From assembly GCA_900320595.1 (NCBI GenBank), contig ONSW01000042.1:1-44844 (forward strand): a stretch of DNA of 44,844 bases, read 5' to 3'. Shown piece by piece: positions 26,046-35,511 of the stretch (position 1 is the first letter of the stretch; each line of letters begins with the position of its first letter). Origin of the DNA: an uncultured Eubacteriales bacterium (GTDB lineage Bacteria; Bacillota; Clostridia; Oscillospirales; Oscillospiraceae). The notes under the pieces were generated by a model. The model searched no databases. It was given only the letters and a program-made list of their open reading frames with translations, and was not told where the DNA came from. The position numbers and the translations under genes are program-made.

Positions 26046-28259
26046 TTATTCCTGTGCTTTTCGCCTCGCCCGACACAAAAACCTCTCTTTTTGCGTGCGA
26101 AGCAGTTTTGAGCGAGAGATTTTTCGTCCAGACAATATAGAAAAAACCGGGAATACTTGACGTATTTCCGGTTTTTTCTGTTGCCAGGCCACGGCGGCGA
26201 GCAGCAGAACGATGCCGACAAGGTCGGTGATGGGCTGGGGATCCATCATCAGAAGGCCGCCCGCCGCGATCACGACGCGGGGGATCGCCTTCATGCCGCG
26301 GAACAGATAGCCGTTGAGCGCGGCCGCGACGCCGAAGATACCGACGATCGACGTGACGACGACCAGGACGACCTGCAGCGCCGTCGTGTCGATCAGCAGC
26401 ATCGCAGGATTGAGCGCGAAGATATACGGCACGACGAAGGCGCCGATCGCGAGCTTCGAGGCGTTGAAAGCCGTCTTCATCGGCGGCGCCTTGGCGATGG
26501 CCGAGCCCGCATAGGCCGCGAGCGCGACCGGCGGCGTGATGTCCGCGACGATGCCGAAGTAGAACACGAAGAAGTGCGCCGCCAGCATCGGCACGCCGAG
26601 CTGGATCAGGATCGGTGCGCAGGTCGAGGCCATGATGCAATAGTTGGCCGTGGTCGGCACGCCCATGCCCAGCACGATGCAGCATAGCATCGTGAAAAAC
26701 AGCGCGATGAACACCGAGCCGTGCGAGAGCGTGATGATCGCCGTGATGATCCGGGAGGCCAGCCCCGTGATCGTGATGCAGCCGCCGATGATGCCGGCGA
26801 CACCGCAGGCGGCCGCGACGGTGATCGAACTCTTTGCGCCGTTGGCCAGCGCGTCGAAAAGGACGGCAGGCGTCATCACGGCTTCCTTTTTGAACATGCA
26901 CACGACGGCACAGATGATGCCGACGAAGAGCAGCGCCGCCTTTACGATGCCTCCGACGCCGAGGAACAGATAGCAGAGCAGCGCGGCGATGCCGATCATG
27001 CCGAGGATCGGGTCGCGGTGGACGTTGGAGACCGAGACGGCGAAGAGGATTGCGATCGCGGCGGAAAAGGCCATCGTGTTGCTGCCGGAGGAGACAAGGT
27101 AGACCAGGATCACCAGCGGCAGAAGCAGGTAAACGCGCTTGAGCAGGAGCTTCAGTACGGGCAGCTTTTCCTTTTCGATCCCCTTGAGGCCAAGCTTTTT
27201 CGCCTCGAGATGGACGGCGATGAAGATGCCGGTGAAGTACAGGATCGCGGGCAGGATCGCGCGGACGATGATGCTTGAGTAGGGCACGCCCACATATTCG
27301 GCCATCAGGAACGCCGCGGCGCCCATGATCGGCGGCATGATCTGGCCGCCGGTGGAGGCCGCGGCCTCGACAGCTCCGGCGAACTCGCCTTTATAGCCGG
27401 TCTGCTTCATCATCGGGATCGTGACCGAGCCGGTCGTGACCGTGTTGCCGACCGACGAGCCCGATACCATCCCGCACAGGGCCGAGGAGATGACCGCGAC
27501 CTTGGCCGGGCCGCCCGAAAAGCGGCCGACCAGAGCGTTTGCCATGTCGATAAAGAACTGCGAGATGCCCGTGCGCTCGAGAAAAGCGCCGAAGATGATA
27601 AAGACGATGATGAATTTCGAGCAGACCTGTACCGGGGTGTTCAGCAGTCCGCCGCCCTGCACCTTGTAGAACAGGCTGACGGCGACGTTGCGCACCGCAC
27701 GCGACATGCCGAGATTCTTTCCCACACAGTAGTAGTACAGCGCATAGACGAGGAACACGCCCGCCACACACAGGATCGGGATGCCGACGCTGCGGCGGCA
27801 GAGCTCGAGCATCGCCACGATGCCGATGATGCCGATCACGACCTCATAGCTGCGGATCTGGGACATGCCCAGACGCACGGTCAGATCCTTCGCATTCACG
27901 ACGACATAAACAAAAGCGGCGGTGCCGAGCACCATCAGGATCCAGTCATACCAGGGAATATAATTGACCTTCTGCACGCCCTTTTTCACCGGGAAGTTGA
28001 GATAGCCGATCAGCAGCACACAGCCGAGGAACGACGGATAGCGGATCAGATCCAGCCAGGTGGCGAAGAGCGTGACGTAGATCACGAACAGAGAAAAGGC
28101 AGCCATGATCGCGTACACGACCTGTTTCTGCCAGCCCTCCCATATGCGGGTGTTGGATTCGCGGTCATATTTTTTCATGACCTCGTCCATGGCCGCCTGA
28201 TCAAAGGTCTCGCTGTCTGCTGCGGCAGTTATTTCATCTTTTTTGCGTTTTTCCGACAT
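26046..28259 (-). CDS. TRAP transporter permease, 4TM/12TM fusion (TAXI type)
   Basis: A 737-residue membrane protein joining the small and large TRAP permease units. It has an N-terminal cytoplasmic segment of about 45 residues, then about 18 hydrophobic segments. Typical permease phrases are SALCGMVSGSSVGNTVTTGSVTIPMM and GQIMPPIMGAAAFLMAEY. It uses an ion gradient to import the ligand brought by the substrate-binding protein encoded upstream on the same strand. The last 45 residues run through a terminator hairpin (26141-26177) into unrelated DNA, so the original stop has probably been lost. The natural end is likely near the AWQQKK stretch. Confidence 0.9.
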   Translation of the reverse strand: MSEKRKKDEITAAADSETFDQAAMDEVMKKYDRESNTRIWEGWQKQVVYAIMAAFSLFVIYVTLFATWLDLIRYPSFLGCVLLIGYLNFPVKKGVQKVNYIPWYDWILMVLGTAAFVYVVVNAKDLTVRLGMSQIRSYEVVIGIIGIVAMLELCRRSVGIPILCVAGVFLVYALYYYCVGKNLGMSRAVRNVAVSLFYKVQGGGLLNTPVQVCSKFIIVFIIFGAFLERTGISQFFIDMANALVGRFSGGPAKVAVISSALCGMVSGSSVGNTVTTGSVTIPMMKQTGYKGEFAGAVEAAASTGGQIMPPIMGAAAFLMAEYVGVPYSSIIVRAILPAILYFTGIFIAVHLEAKKLGLKGIEKEKLPVLKLLLKRVYLLLPLVILVYLVSSGSNTMAFSAAIAILFAVSVSNVHRDPILGMIGIAALLCYLFLGVGGIVKAALLFVGIICAVVCMFKKEAVMTPAVLFDALANGAKSSITVAAACGVAGIIGGCITITGLASRIITAIITLSHGSVFIALFFTMLCCIVLGMGVPTTANYCIMASTCAPILIQLGVPMLAAHFFVFYFGIVADITPPVALAAYAGSAIAKAPPMKTAFNASKLAIGAFVVPYIFALNPAMLLIDTTALQVVLVVVTSIVGIFGVAAALNGYLFRGMKAIPRVVIAAGGLLMMDPQPITDLVGIVLLLAAVAWQQKKPEIRQVFPVFSILSGRKISRSKLLRTQKERFLCRARRKAQE
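26141..26177. terminator. bidirectional terminator inside the 3' end of the TRAP frame
   Basis: AAAAAACCGG pairs with CCGGTTTTTT, with an inner AATAC/GTATT stem. It lies within the annotated frame, which suggests that the frame is longer than the original gene. Confidence 0.85.
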
Positions 28260-28325
28260 ATCGGGCGCTCCTTCCAGAGGGGAATAATACTATTATCTGA
28301 TTAAAATCTTTAATCTGCGATGCAT

Positions 28326-28365
28326 AAGCTCGTGTTAGCCAAATCAAAGATTTGTACACTCGCTT
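28326..28365. repeat. dispersed hairpin repeat, copy 2
   Basis: AAGC-tc-GTGT-tag-CCAAATC-aaa-GATTTG-t-ACAC-tc-GCTT. Compared with copy 1, both arms have changed together (AAGC/GCTT and GTGT/ACAC). Confidence 0.8.
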
Positions 28366-28430
28366 AAGATAAGCCGCAGTTCCCGTGGCATTTTCAGCGC
28401 GCATGCGCTGAAAATACGTCTACTGTGTAT

Positions 28431-28470
28431 AAGTTTGGCTTAGCGAAATCAGAGATTTCGAGCCTCACTT
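28431..28470. repeat. dispersed hairpin repeat, copy 3
   Basis: AAGT-tt-GGCT-tag-CGAAATC-aga-GATTTCG-AGCC-tc-ACTT; again paired changes (GGCT/AGCC, CGAAATC/GATTTCG). Confidence 0.8.
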
Positions 28471-28559
28471 ATCATACAGAACCTCTGCGCACCTTACGGT
28501 GCTATAAAAACCTTTAAATGAATAAGGTTCCAGTATAAAAGGCTTGTTATACGGGGGAA

Positions 28560-28587
28560 GAGCGCCGCTCATGAAAGAGCGGCGCTC
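28560..28587. terminator. hairpin after TRAP substrate-binding gene
   Basis: GAGCGCCGCTC pairs perfectly with GAGCGGCGCTC around ATGAAA, 26 bases beyond the stop of the substrate-binding protein. There is only a short T-run, so partial read-through into the permease gene is plausible. Confidence 0.75.
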
Positions 28588-28612
28588 CGTTCGTTTTCGT
28601 CAAGGGCCGAGC

Positions 28613-29671
28613 TCAGGGTGCGGTGGCCACGGTGATGCCGTTTTCGGCATAGAATCTCGCGGCGCCCGCGGCGAAGGGAACGGCGATGCCGTCGGTGGCG
28701 AAGTCGAGCGAAAGCTCGGCGCCCTTGGCGTGCAGTGCGGCGATATCGTCGGTGTTGTTGAAGATCGTGGAGACGATCGCGTAGGCGACGTCATCGTCCA
28801 GATCGGCGCGGCAGACCAGCGTGGCCTTGACCGTGACGGTCACCGCATCGGCGGCCTGACCGTTGTAGGTACCGGCCGGGATCGTGTAGGACGCGTACCA
28901 GGGGCAGGCGTCAAGCAGCTTCGCCATGTGGTCGTCGTCGATGGAGACAAGGCTTACGGTGTTGGTCGTTGCGAGGTCGACGATCGAGGGCGTGGGGGCG
29001 CCGGCCGTGGTGAAGGCGGCATCGATCTTGCCGTCGCGCAGGCTTTCGGTGGAGGAGCCAAAGGACTCGTACACGGGCTTGATGTCGTCAAGCGTCATAT
29101 CGTACGCGGCCAGAATGTCCACCGTGTTGAAGTAGGTGCCGGAGCCGACATCGCCGACGCAGACGTTCTTGCCCTTGAGATCGGTCACGGACGTGATCGA
29201 GGGATCGACGGAGACGATCTGCACCGTCTCGGCGTACAGACCGCCGAGCACGCGGAAGCCATCGAGCGCGCCGACATCGGCAAAGCTGTTCGTGCCGTTG
29301 TAGGCATAGGTCATAACGTCGGACTGGACGGTGGCCAGATCATAGATGCCGTCGGTCACGATGCCGGTGATGTTCGCGGCACTGCCGGTAGAGGAGACGA
29401 CATTGATGGTGATATCGGTGTTCTGGCCGACGTAGCTGCCCAGCACGCCGCCGAAGGCGTAGTAGGTGCCGGCCTCGCCGCCGGTGCCCATCGTCAGATC
29501 GGCGGAGACGGCAGCGGGCGCGACGTCAGCCGCGGGAGCGTCAGCCGCAGGGGCGTCAGCTGCAGGCGCGTCAGCCGCGGGAGCGGCGGGAGCGGGGGCG
29601 GCAGACTGGCCGCAGGCGCACAGTGCAAAGACGAGACACAGGGCCAGGATAAGAGCAAGGATCTTTTTCAT
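28613..29671 (-). CDS. TAXI-family TRAP substrate-binding lipoprotein
   Basis: A 352-residue protein with a lipoprotein signal (LALCLVFALCACG, Cys at about 20) and an Ala/Pro linker of repeated APAAD units. The binding domain begins TMGTGGEAGTYYAFGG, the signature of TAXI proteins. It binds the substrate outside the membrane and passes it to the TRAP permease encoded next on the same strand. The substrate cannot be read from the sequence; related proteins bind carboxylates such as glutamate. GGAGGAAACCGAA precedes the ATG. Confidence 0.92.
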   Translation of the reverse strand: MKKILALILALCLVFALCACGQSAAPAPAAPAADAPAADAPAADAPAADVAPAAVSADLTMGTGGEAGTYYAFGGVLGSYVGQNTDITINVVSSTGSAANITGIVTDGIYDLATVQSDVMTYAYNGTNSFADVGALDGFRVLGGLYAETVQIVSVDPSITSVTDLKGKNVCVGDVGSGTYFNTVDILAAYDMTLDDIKPVYESFGSSTESLRDGKIDAAFTTAGAPTPSIVDLATTNTVSLVSIDDDHMAKLLDACPWYASYTIPAGTYNGQAADAVTVTVKATLVCRADLDDDVAYAIVSTIFNNTDDIAALHAKGAELSLDFATDGIAVPFAAGAARFYAENGITVATAP

Positions 29672-30026
29672 TTCGGTTTCCTCCCGGATAGGGTGTATTT
29701 GAAAAGCCGCCCGATGAGGCGCCTCTCACGTCTCAGATCGCTGCACTACGCTTTTCATGCGTAAATAATACAACCGAAAATTGAAAAAAGCAAGTGAAAA
29801 ATGGGAATATCACGAAAAGGAGTAAAGCAAAAAGACGAAAAGAAAAAGGGGAAAATGAGAAAACGGCATTTATTTTAAACATAAAAAGCAAAAATCAGAC
29901 AATAAAGGAGAGAAGCTGAACAAAAAAGGAAACAAAAAGGACCGAACCAAGGGGGTTGACGAAGGGGAAAAGCCGCGTTATACTCTTAAAAGTTGAATTA
30001 ATAATGAAAGTTTTGGGAGTAAAACC
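29672..30026. other. divergent control region, TRAP and LysR genes
   Basis: No gene. It holds the substrate-binding-gene promoter on the minus strand (TTGCTT at 29788-29793 and TATTAT at 29765-29770, 17 bases apart), an AT-rich middle, and the LysR promoter. A TACGC/GCGTA hairpin lies at about 29748-29763. Confidence 0.6.
29956..29984 (+). promoter_or_regulatory. promoter of LysR gene
   Basis: TTGACG and TATACT are separated by 17 bases, about 43 bases before the ATG. Confidence 0.75.
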
Positions 30027-30992
30027 ATGGACTTTACCTTGATCAACAGCTTTATCGCCGTGGCGGAGGAGGGCAGCTTTTCCACTGCCGCCAAGCATCT
30101 GTTTCTCTCGCAGCAGTCGCTGTCCAAGCAGATCGCGAAGCTCGAGAGCGAGCTCGGGACCGAGCTTCTTGTCCGCAGCCGTCCCCTGCGTCTGACGCAG
30201 AACGGCAAGCTCTTCCTGCAGACGGCCAAGGAGATGCTCAAGCTCAAGCAGGAGTTTGAGGAGACCTGCGGCACCGCCGGACGCGGCGAGGAGAGCATCC
30301 ACGTCGGCATGGAGCACACCATCGCCCGCGCGATCCTGCCGCGGGTGCTGCCCCGCTATATGGACGCACACCGCGACGTGTACGTGCGCATCAGCGAGGA
30401 GTCGCCCGAGGAGCTGGAAAAGGCCGTCTCCCACGAGGGGATCGACCTTGTCATCGGCTCGATCTCCAGCCCGCCGCAGAGCTACCGCACGATCGAGCTC
30501 TGCCGCAAGGAGCAGATCCTTGTCGTGCCGAAAAAGCAGATGCGCGCGATGGCGGGCGAGCGCTATGACGAGCTGTGCGCGGAGTTTTCCCGCGGCGTCG
30601 ATCTGCGCTTTTTCGAGAAGGCGCCCTTCATCAAGCAGCCGCGCAACTCCTCCGGCGGCAGAAGTCTGATGAGTTATATGAAGTATTACGACGTCAGCCC
30701 GGATTTCGTCTGCGAGCTGACGAACGTGGAAAACGCGTTTCAGCTGGCGCTCTCCGGCGTCGGCGCGCTGATCTACGCCAGGATCTTCTGGGATCTGCTC
30801 GACCCCGCCCTGCAGGAGGACTACCGCAAGCAGGTCGATCTCTTCCCGCTTCCCTATCTGCCCGACACCGACAAGGTCTGCGCCTATGTCCGCTCCGATG
30901 CGCTCGAGGAGGGCCGCAGCGCCGAGCTGCTCGCCCTGATCACGGCGTTCTTGAAGGACTACGAAAACGGCAAGCTGTGGAGGGAAGCATGA
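30027..30992 (+). CDS. LysR-family transcriptional regulator
   Basis: A 321-residue regulator. Residues 1-60 are the winged helix-turn-helix (INSFIAVAEEGSFSTAAKHLFLSQQSLSKQIAKLE), followed by a periplasmic-binding-type effector domain starting about residue 90 (ESIHVGMEHTIARAILPRVLPRY). It is transcribed away from the TRAP genes, the usual layout for a LysR that controls its neighbour. Its stop overlaps the start of the HAD phosphatase gene. Confidence 0.92.
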   Translation: MDFTLINSFIAVAEEGSFSTAAKHLFLSQQSLSKQIAKLESELGTELLVRSRPLRLTQNGKLFLQTAKEMLKLKQEFEETCGTAGRGEESIHVGMEHTIARAILPRVLPRYMDAHRDVYVRISEESPEELEKAVSHEGIDLVIGSISSPPQSYRTIELCRKEQILVVPKKQMRAMAGERYDELCAEFSRGVDLRFFEKAPFIKQPRNSSGGRSLMSYMKYYDVSPDFVCELTNVENAFQLALSGVGALIYARIFWDLLDPALQEDYRKQVDLFPLPYLPDTDKVCAYVRSDALEEGRSAELLALITAFLKDYENGKLWREA

Positions 30993-31816
30993 GGACAAAA
31001 CTGATTGCCTTTGATCTCGACGGCACGCTCCTGCACGACGACAAGACGATCGCGGCGCGATCGCTGCGCGCGCTGCAGGCAGCCCACGATCACGGCGCGC
31101 TGATCGTCCCGGCGACAGGGCGGATCTACAAGGTCATTCCCGCCGCGCTGAAGCTCCAGCCCTTTTCGCGCTATTTCATCACGATCAACGGCGCTTATGT
31201 CTATGACGCGGAGGCGGATACCGCGCTCTACCGCGCCGAGATCGGAAACGAGCTGGCCATCCGGCTGATGGACTATATGGACGGCCTCGACGTGCTCTAT
31301 GACTGCTACAAGGACAACTGGGGCTTTGTCTCTCAGTATTTTCTCGACCACGCGGGGGACTATATCGCCGACAAAGGCATCCTCGAGATGTTCCGCCGCT
31401 CGCGCACGCCGGTCGAGGATCTGAAGGACTACCTGCGCGCCGACGGCGGCAGCATCCAGAAGACCCAGATGCACTTCCGCGATCTGCGCGAGCGAAAGCG
31501 CCAGCTCGAGCAGCTCCCTTCCCTCTTCCCTGAGATCGCGGTCAGCACGTCCATCCCGACGAATATCGAGCTGAACATCGCCGCGGCCAACAAGGGCGAC
31601 GCGCTCATAGCGCTGTGCGCCGCGCTCGGCATCGCGCCGGAGGAGACGGTCGCCTTCGGCGACGGGACGAACGACACGAGCATGATCCGCGCCGCGGGCG
31701 TCGGCGTCGCGATGGGCAACGCGGACTTTTCCGTCAAGGCCGCGGCCGACACGGTATGCGACGACAACGAGCACGACGGCGTGGCCAAGTTTATCGAGCG
31801 GCTTCTCGCAGAATAA
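30989..31816 (+). CDS. Cof-type HAD-IIB phosphatase
   Basis: A 275-residue hydrolase. Motif I is FDLDGTLL (Asp9, Asp11); motif IV is AFGDGTNDTSMI; the central cap is of the IIB type. It removes phosphate from small molecules such as sugar phosphates or flavin nucleotides; the substrate is not readable. It begins at 30989 with GGAGGGAAGC upstream, overlapping the LysR stop by ATGA. A longer frame upstream is only the shadow of the LysR gene. Confidence 0.92.
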   Translation: MRTKLIAFDLDGTLLHDDKTIAARSLRALQAAHDHGALIVPATGRIYKVIPAALKLQPFSRYFITINGAYVYDAEADTALYRAEIGNELAIRLMDYMDGLDVLYDCYKDNWGFVSQYFLDHAGDYIADKGILEMFRRSRTPVEDLKDYLRADGGSIQKTQMHFRDLRERKRQLEQLPSLFPEIAVSTSIPTNIELNIAAANKGDALIALCAALGIAPEETVAFGDGTNDTSMIRAAGVGVAMGNADFSVKAAADTVCDDNEHDGVAKFIERLLAE

Positions 31817-31857
31817 AAAAGAAGCAGTGAAACAATCGCTTTCACTGCTTCTTTTTT
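31815..31857. terminator. bidirectional terminator
   Basis: AAAAAAGAAGCAGTGAAA pairs perfectly with TTTCACTGCTTCTTTTTT, serving the HAD gene and the convergent csaA gene. Confidence 0.93.
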
Positions 31858-31865
31858 ATTCTGCT

Positions 31866-32195
31866 TTATCCGAGCTTGTCGCCGTTCTGCACGTCCTTGT
31901 CCGGGCGGATCAGCACGACGCCGCCCTCGCTGTAGGTGCCGAGCACCAGCACCTCGGACATGAAGTCCGCGATCTGACGCGGCGGGAAGTTCACGACGGC
32001 CAGCACCTGCTTGCCGATGAGCTCCTCGGGCGTATAGTGCTGCGTGATCTGCGCTGAGGACTTCTTCGTGCCGATCTCTTCTCCGAAGTCCACAACGAGC
32101 TGGTAGGCGGGCTTGCGCGCCTTGGCAAAAACCTTTGCCTCCGTGATCGTGCCGACCCGGATATCCAGCTTCATAAAATCGTCAAAGGTGGCCAT
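31866..32195 (-). CDS. csaA: CsaA-type tRNA-binding domain protein
   Basis: A 109-residue OB-fold protein: MATFDDFMKLDIRVGTI, KPAYQLVVDFG..IG.KKSSAQI, QVLAVVNFPPRQIA and SEVLVLG match CsaA. CsaA binds tRNA-like structures and has been proposed as an export chaperone. I start it at 32195, after AGGAG, rather than at the upstream in-frame codon at 32246, which would overlap trxB. It follows trxB by 35 bases. Confidence 0.9.
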   Translation of the reverse strand: MATFDDFMKLDIRVGTITEAKVFAKARKPAYQLVVDFGEEIGTKKSSAQITQHYTPEELIGKQVLAVVNFPPRQIADFMSEVLVLGTYSEGGVVLIRPDKDVQNGDKLG

Positions 32196-32230
32196 CCTGC
32201 GGACTCCTTTCCAAAAACGAAAACCGGTAA

Positions 32231-33133
32231 TTATCTGTCCAGCCACGCGCAGGCCGCGAGAGCCGCCACCGCGCCGTCCGCGACGGCGGTGGTCAGCTGG
32301 CGCACCTTCTTCGCGCGGCAGTCGCCCGCGACGAAGAGCCAGGGCGTCTTTGTCACGCAGCTTTCGTTCGACGCGGCATAGCCCTGCTCATTGAGCTCAA
32401 GATGGGCGGCAAACGCGCCGTTGTCCGGCTCGTGGCCGATCGCGACGAACAGCCCGTCGACCTTCAGCTCGCGCTCTTCTCCGTTCTGCCGCACGACGAC
32501 GCCCGTCAGCTCGTCCTCGCCGACAAGGCGCGTGATCGCGGCATTTAAGACAAACTCGACGTTGCTCTTCTCCCGCAGCGCGCGCACCAGCGCCTCCTCA
32601 CCGCGGAAGCTGTCGCGCCGGTGGATGAGATAGACGCGGCTCGAGGTCTCGGAGAGGAGCATCGCGTCCTGCAGCGCGCTGTTGCCGCCGCCGCTGACGG
32701 CCACGGGCAGATCCTTGAAGAACGCGCCGTCGCACACCGCGCAGTAGCCTACGCCGGAGCCGACAAGCTCCTCTTCGCGCTCCACGCCGAGCATCCGCGG
32801 CTTGGCGCCGGTCGCAAGGATCACGGCGCGTCCCTCATAGTGAGCGCCGAATTCACAGCTGACACGGCGGAAATCGCCGCAGTCCTCGATCCCGGTGACC
32901 TCTTCGATCTCGACCTCAGCGCCCTGCGCCATAGCCTGCTCGGCCATACGGTCGCCCAGGTCCGTGCCGGAGATCGACACGACCGAGGGGAAGTTCTCCA
33001 CCTTCGGGCTCCAGGTGATCTGGCCGCCGAGCGAGGCCTTCTCCAGGATCAGAACGCTCTTGCCCGCGCGGCGGGCATATACGGCGGCCGTCAGCCCCGC
33101 GGGGCCGCCGCCGATCACGATGATATCATACAT
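32231..33133 (-). CDS. trxB: thioredoxin reductase
   Basis: A 300-residue flavoprotein. The FAD site is IGGGPAGLTAA (7-17), the redox-active pair is in CAVCDGAF (about 130-133; the more usual sequence is CATCDG), and the NADPH site is SGGGNSALQDA. It reduces thioredoxin-like proteins with NADPH. It follows the nrdD gene, whose product here carries a fused redoxin domain, so it probably supplies electrons to the ribonucleotide reductase. Confidence 0.95.
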   Translation of the reverse strand: MYDIIVIGGGPAGLTAAVYARRAGKSVLILEKASLGGQITWSPKVENFPSVVSISGTDLGDRMAEQAMAQGAEVEIEEVTGIEDCGDFRRVSCEFGAHYEGRAVILATGAKPRMLGVEREEELVGSGVGYCAVCDGAFFKDLPVAVSGGGNSALQDAMLLSETSSRVYLIHRRDSFRGEEALVRALREKSNVEFVLNAAITRLVGEDELTGVVVRQNGEERELKVDGLFVAIGHEPDNGAFAAHLELNEQGYAASNESCVTKTPWLFVAGDCRAKKVRQLTTAVADGAVAALAACAWLDR

Positions 33134-33157
33134 GACAGCTTACTCCTTATCTGATAG

Positions 33158-33186
33158 AAAAAGGGCCGGCGGCGCCGGCCCTTTTT
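33158..33186. terminator. terminator between nrdD and trxB
   Basis: AAAAAGGGCCGGC pairs with GCCGGCCCTTTTT around GGC; strong in both directions. Confidence 0.92.
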
Positions 33187-33197
33187 ATGATGGCAGA

Positions 33198-35511
33198 TCA
33201 GCCTGCGAGATACTGCTTGATCGCACCGGCGCCGGCGTACTTTTCAAAGCCGCCCTTGCCGTCGGTCACGACGAGCGTCGGGGTCTGCTTGACGCCGAAC
33301 TCATACTCCTTGCCCGCCTTGGCGAGGTAGTTCGCCGCCATCGTGCAGTTGGGGCAGGACACGCGGGAAAAGAGGATCGTGCGCTTCTCGTTCGCATCCG
33401 CGGCCGGGGCCTGGACGGCGGGAGCGGGCTCTTCCTTCTTGTCCGCGTAGATCGGACCGTTGTGCGTCAGATGAGAATTCTCGATGACGTACTCGCGGCG
33501 CTCCTTGTACTCCTGGGTCTTGCCGGCGTTCCAGTTCTGGACCGGGCGGTAATAGCCGGTGATGCGGCTGTAGACCTCGGCGCTCTCACCGCAGTAGGGG
33601 CAGGTGAACTGCTCGCCAGTGAGATAGCCGTGATGCTTGCACACGGAGTAGGTCGGGGACATCGTGTAGTACGGCAGCTTGTAGTTCTCGGCGATCTTGC
33701 GCACGAGGTTGGCCGCGGCCTCCCAGCTCGGCAGCTTTTCGCCGAGGAAGGCGTGGAACACGGTGCCGGAGGTGTAGAGCGTCTGCAGCTCGTCCTGGAT
33801 GTCGAGCGCGGCGAAGATGTCCTCGGTGAAGCCGACAGGCAGGTGAGAGGAGTTGGTGTAGTACGGGGTGCCGCCCGGCTCCGCGGCGGTGATGATGTCG
33901 GGGAACATCTCGACGTCATGCTTGGCCAGACGGTAGGAGGTGGACTCCGTACTGCTCCTGGTAGTCGCTCAGACGCTCACGCATGTGGTTGAGGACGTTC
34001 TTGGTGAACTCCTGGCACTCGGGGTGGGTCATATCCTTGCGGATCCACTTGGCGTTCAATCCCGCCTCGTTCATGCCGACGAGACCGATCGTGGAGAAGT
34101 GGTTGGCAAAGGTGCCGAGGTAGTGCTTGGTGTAGGGGTACAGGCCCTCGTTGAGGAGCTTGGTGATGACGTCGCGCTTGACCTTCAGGCTGCGCGCGGA
34201 GATGTCCATCATCTTGTCGAGACGCTTGTAGAAGTCAGCCTCGTCCGCGGCGAGATAGGCGATGCGCGGCATGTTGATCGTCACGACGCCGATCGAGCCG
34301 GTGGACTCGCCGGAGCCGAAGTAGCCGCCGGACTTCTTGCGCAGCTCTCTGAGGTCGAGACGCAGACGGCAGCACATCGAACGCACGTCGCTCGGCTCCA
34401 TGTCGGAGTTGATGTAGTTCGAGAAGTAAGGCGTGCCGTACTTGGCGGTCATCTCGAAGAGGAGCTTATTGTTCTCGGTGGGAGACCAGTCAAAGTCGCG
34501 GGTGATCGAATAGGTCGGGATCGGGTACTGGAAGCCGCGGCCGTTGGCGTCGCCCTCGATCATGATGTCGATGAAGGCCTTGTTGACCATGTCCATCTCG
34601 GCCTTGCAGTCGCCGTAGGTGAAGTCCATCTCCTTGCCGCCGACGATCGCGGGCTGATCCTTCAGGTCGGCCGGAACGGTCCAGTCGAGCGTGATGTTGC
34701 TAAACGGCGCCTGGGTGCCCCAGCGGGACGGCGTGTTCACGCCGAAGACGAAGGACTGGATGCACTGCTTGACTTCCTTGTAGCTGAGGTTGTCGATCTT
34801 GACGAACGGAGCGAGATAGGTGTCAAAGGAGGAGAAGGCCTGTGCGCCGGCCCACTCGTTCTGCATGATGCCGAGGAAGTTGACCATCTGGTTGCAGAGC
34901 GTGGAGAGGTGGCTGGCCGGGGAGGAGTTGATCTTGCCGGGGATGCCGAGGCCTTCCTTGATCAACTGCTTGAGACTCCAGCCCGCGCAGTAGCCGGTCA
35001 GCATGCTCAGGTCGTGCAGGTGGATGTCGCAGTTGCGGTGGGCGTTCGCGATCTCCTCGTCATAGACCTCGCTGAGCCAGTAGTTGGCGGTGATGGCGCC
35101 GGAGTTTGACAGGATCAGACCGCCGACGGAATAGGTGACGGTGGAGTTTTCCTTCACGCGCCAGTCCTCGACGTGCAGATACTTGTTGACGGTATCCTTA
35201 TAGTCAAGGTAGGTGGACTTCATGTTGCGCAGTTTCTCGCGCTGCTTGCGGTAGAGGATGTAGGCCTTGGCCACATTCTCATAGCCGCCGCGGGAGAGAA
35301 CGGCCTCCACGCTGTCCTGGATGTCCTCGACGGCGACCTTGCCGTCCTTGATCTTCGGCAGGAAGTCCGCGCTGACCTTCAGCGCCAGAAAATCGATGAC
35401 GCTGTCGTTATACTCGGTTCCGGTCGCATCAAAAGCCTTCTTGATGGCGTCCGCGATCTTGTTGATGTTAAAGTCGACGACCTTGCCGTCTCTTTTTACT
35501 ACTTCGTACAT
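33198..35511 (-). pseudogene. nrdD: anaerobic ribonucleoside-triphosphate reductase with fused redoxin domain, broken by a small deletion
   Basis: The first part (35511-33916) holds the ATP-cone (to about residue 95) and most of the catalytic barrel. The second part (33908-33198) continues with FPDIITAAEPGGTPYYTNSSHLPV, the zinc site CPYCGE and the glycyl-radical motif RITGYYRPVQNWN, then after an Ala/Pro linker a redoxin domain with SCPNC. At about 33943 the text goes from EQYG straight to ESTSYRLAKHD in another frame; the usual segment of about eleven residues (like NLEATPA) is absent. A deletion of about 32 bases explains both the loss and the shift. Class III reductase is normally essential to strict anaerobes, so an assembly error or a second copy elsewhere is possible. 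AGGAGG precedes the start. Confidence 0.88.

Larger units (their letters stand above)
28260..28612. other. gap between TRAP genes with repeats
   Basis: No gene found. It contains hairpin repeat copies 2 and 3, a perfect hairpin ATTTTCAGCGC-GCAT-GCGCTGAAAAT (28390-28415) and the terminator at 28560. Confidence 0.7.

Noticed and set aside
30575-30988. Extended N terminus of the HAD phosphatase
   Set aside because: The extra frame is the LysR gene read in another frame; the real start at 30989 has a good ribosome site and the DLDGT motif follows at once.
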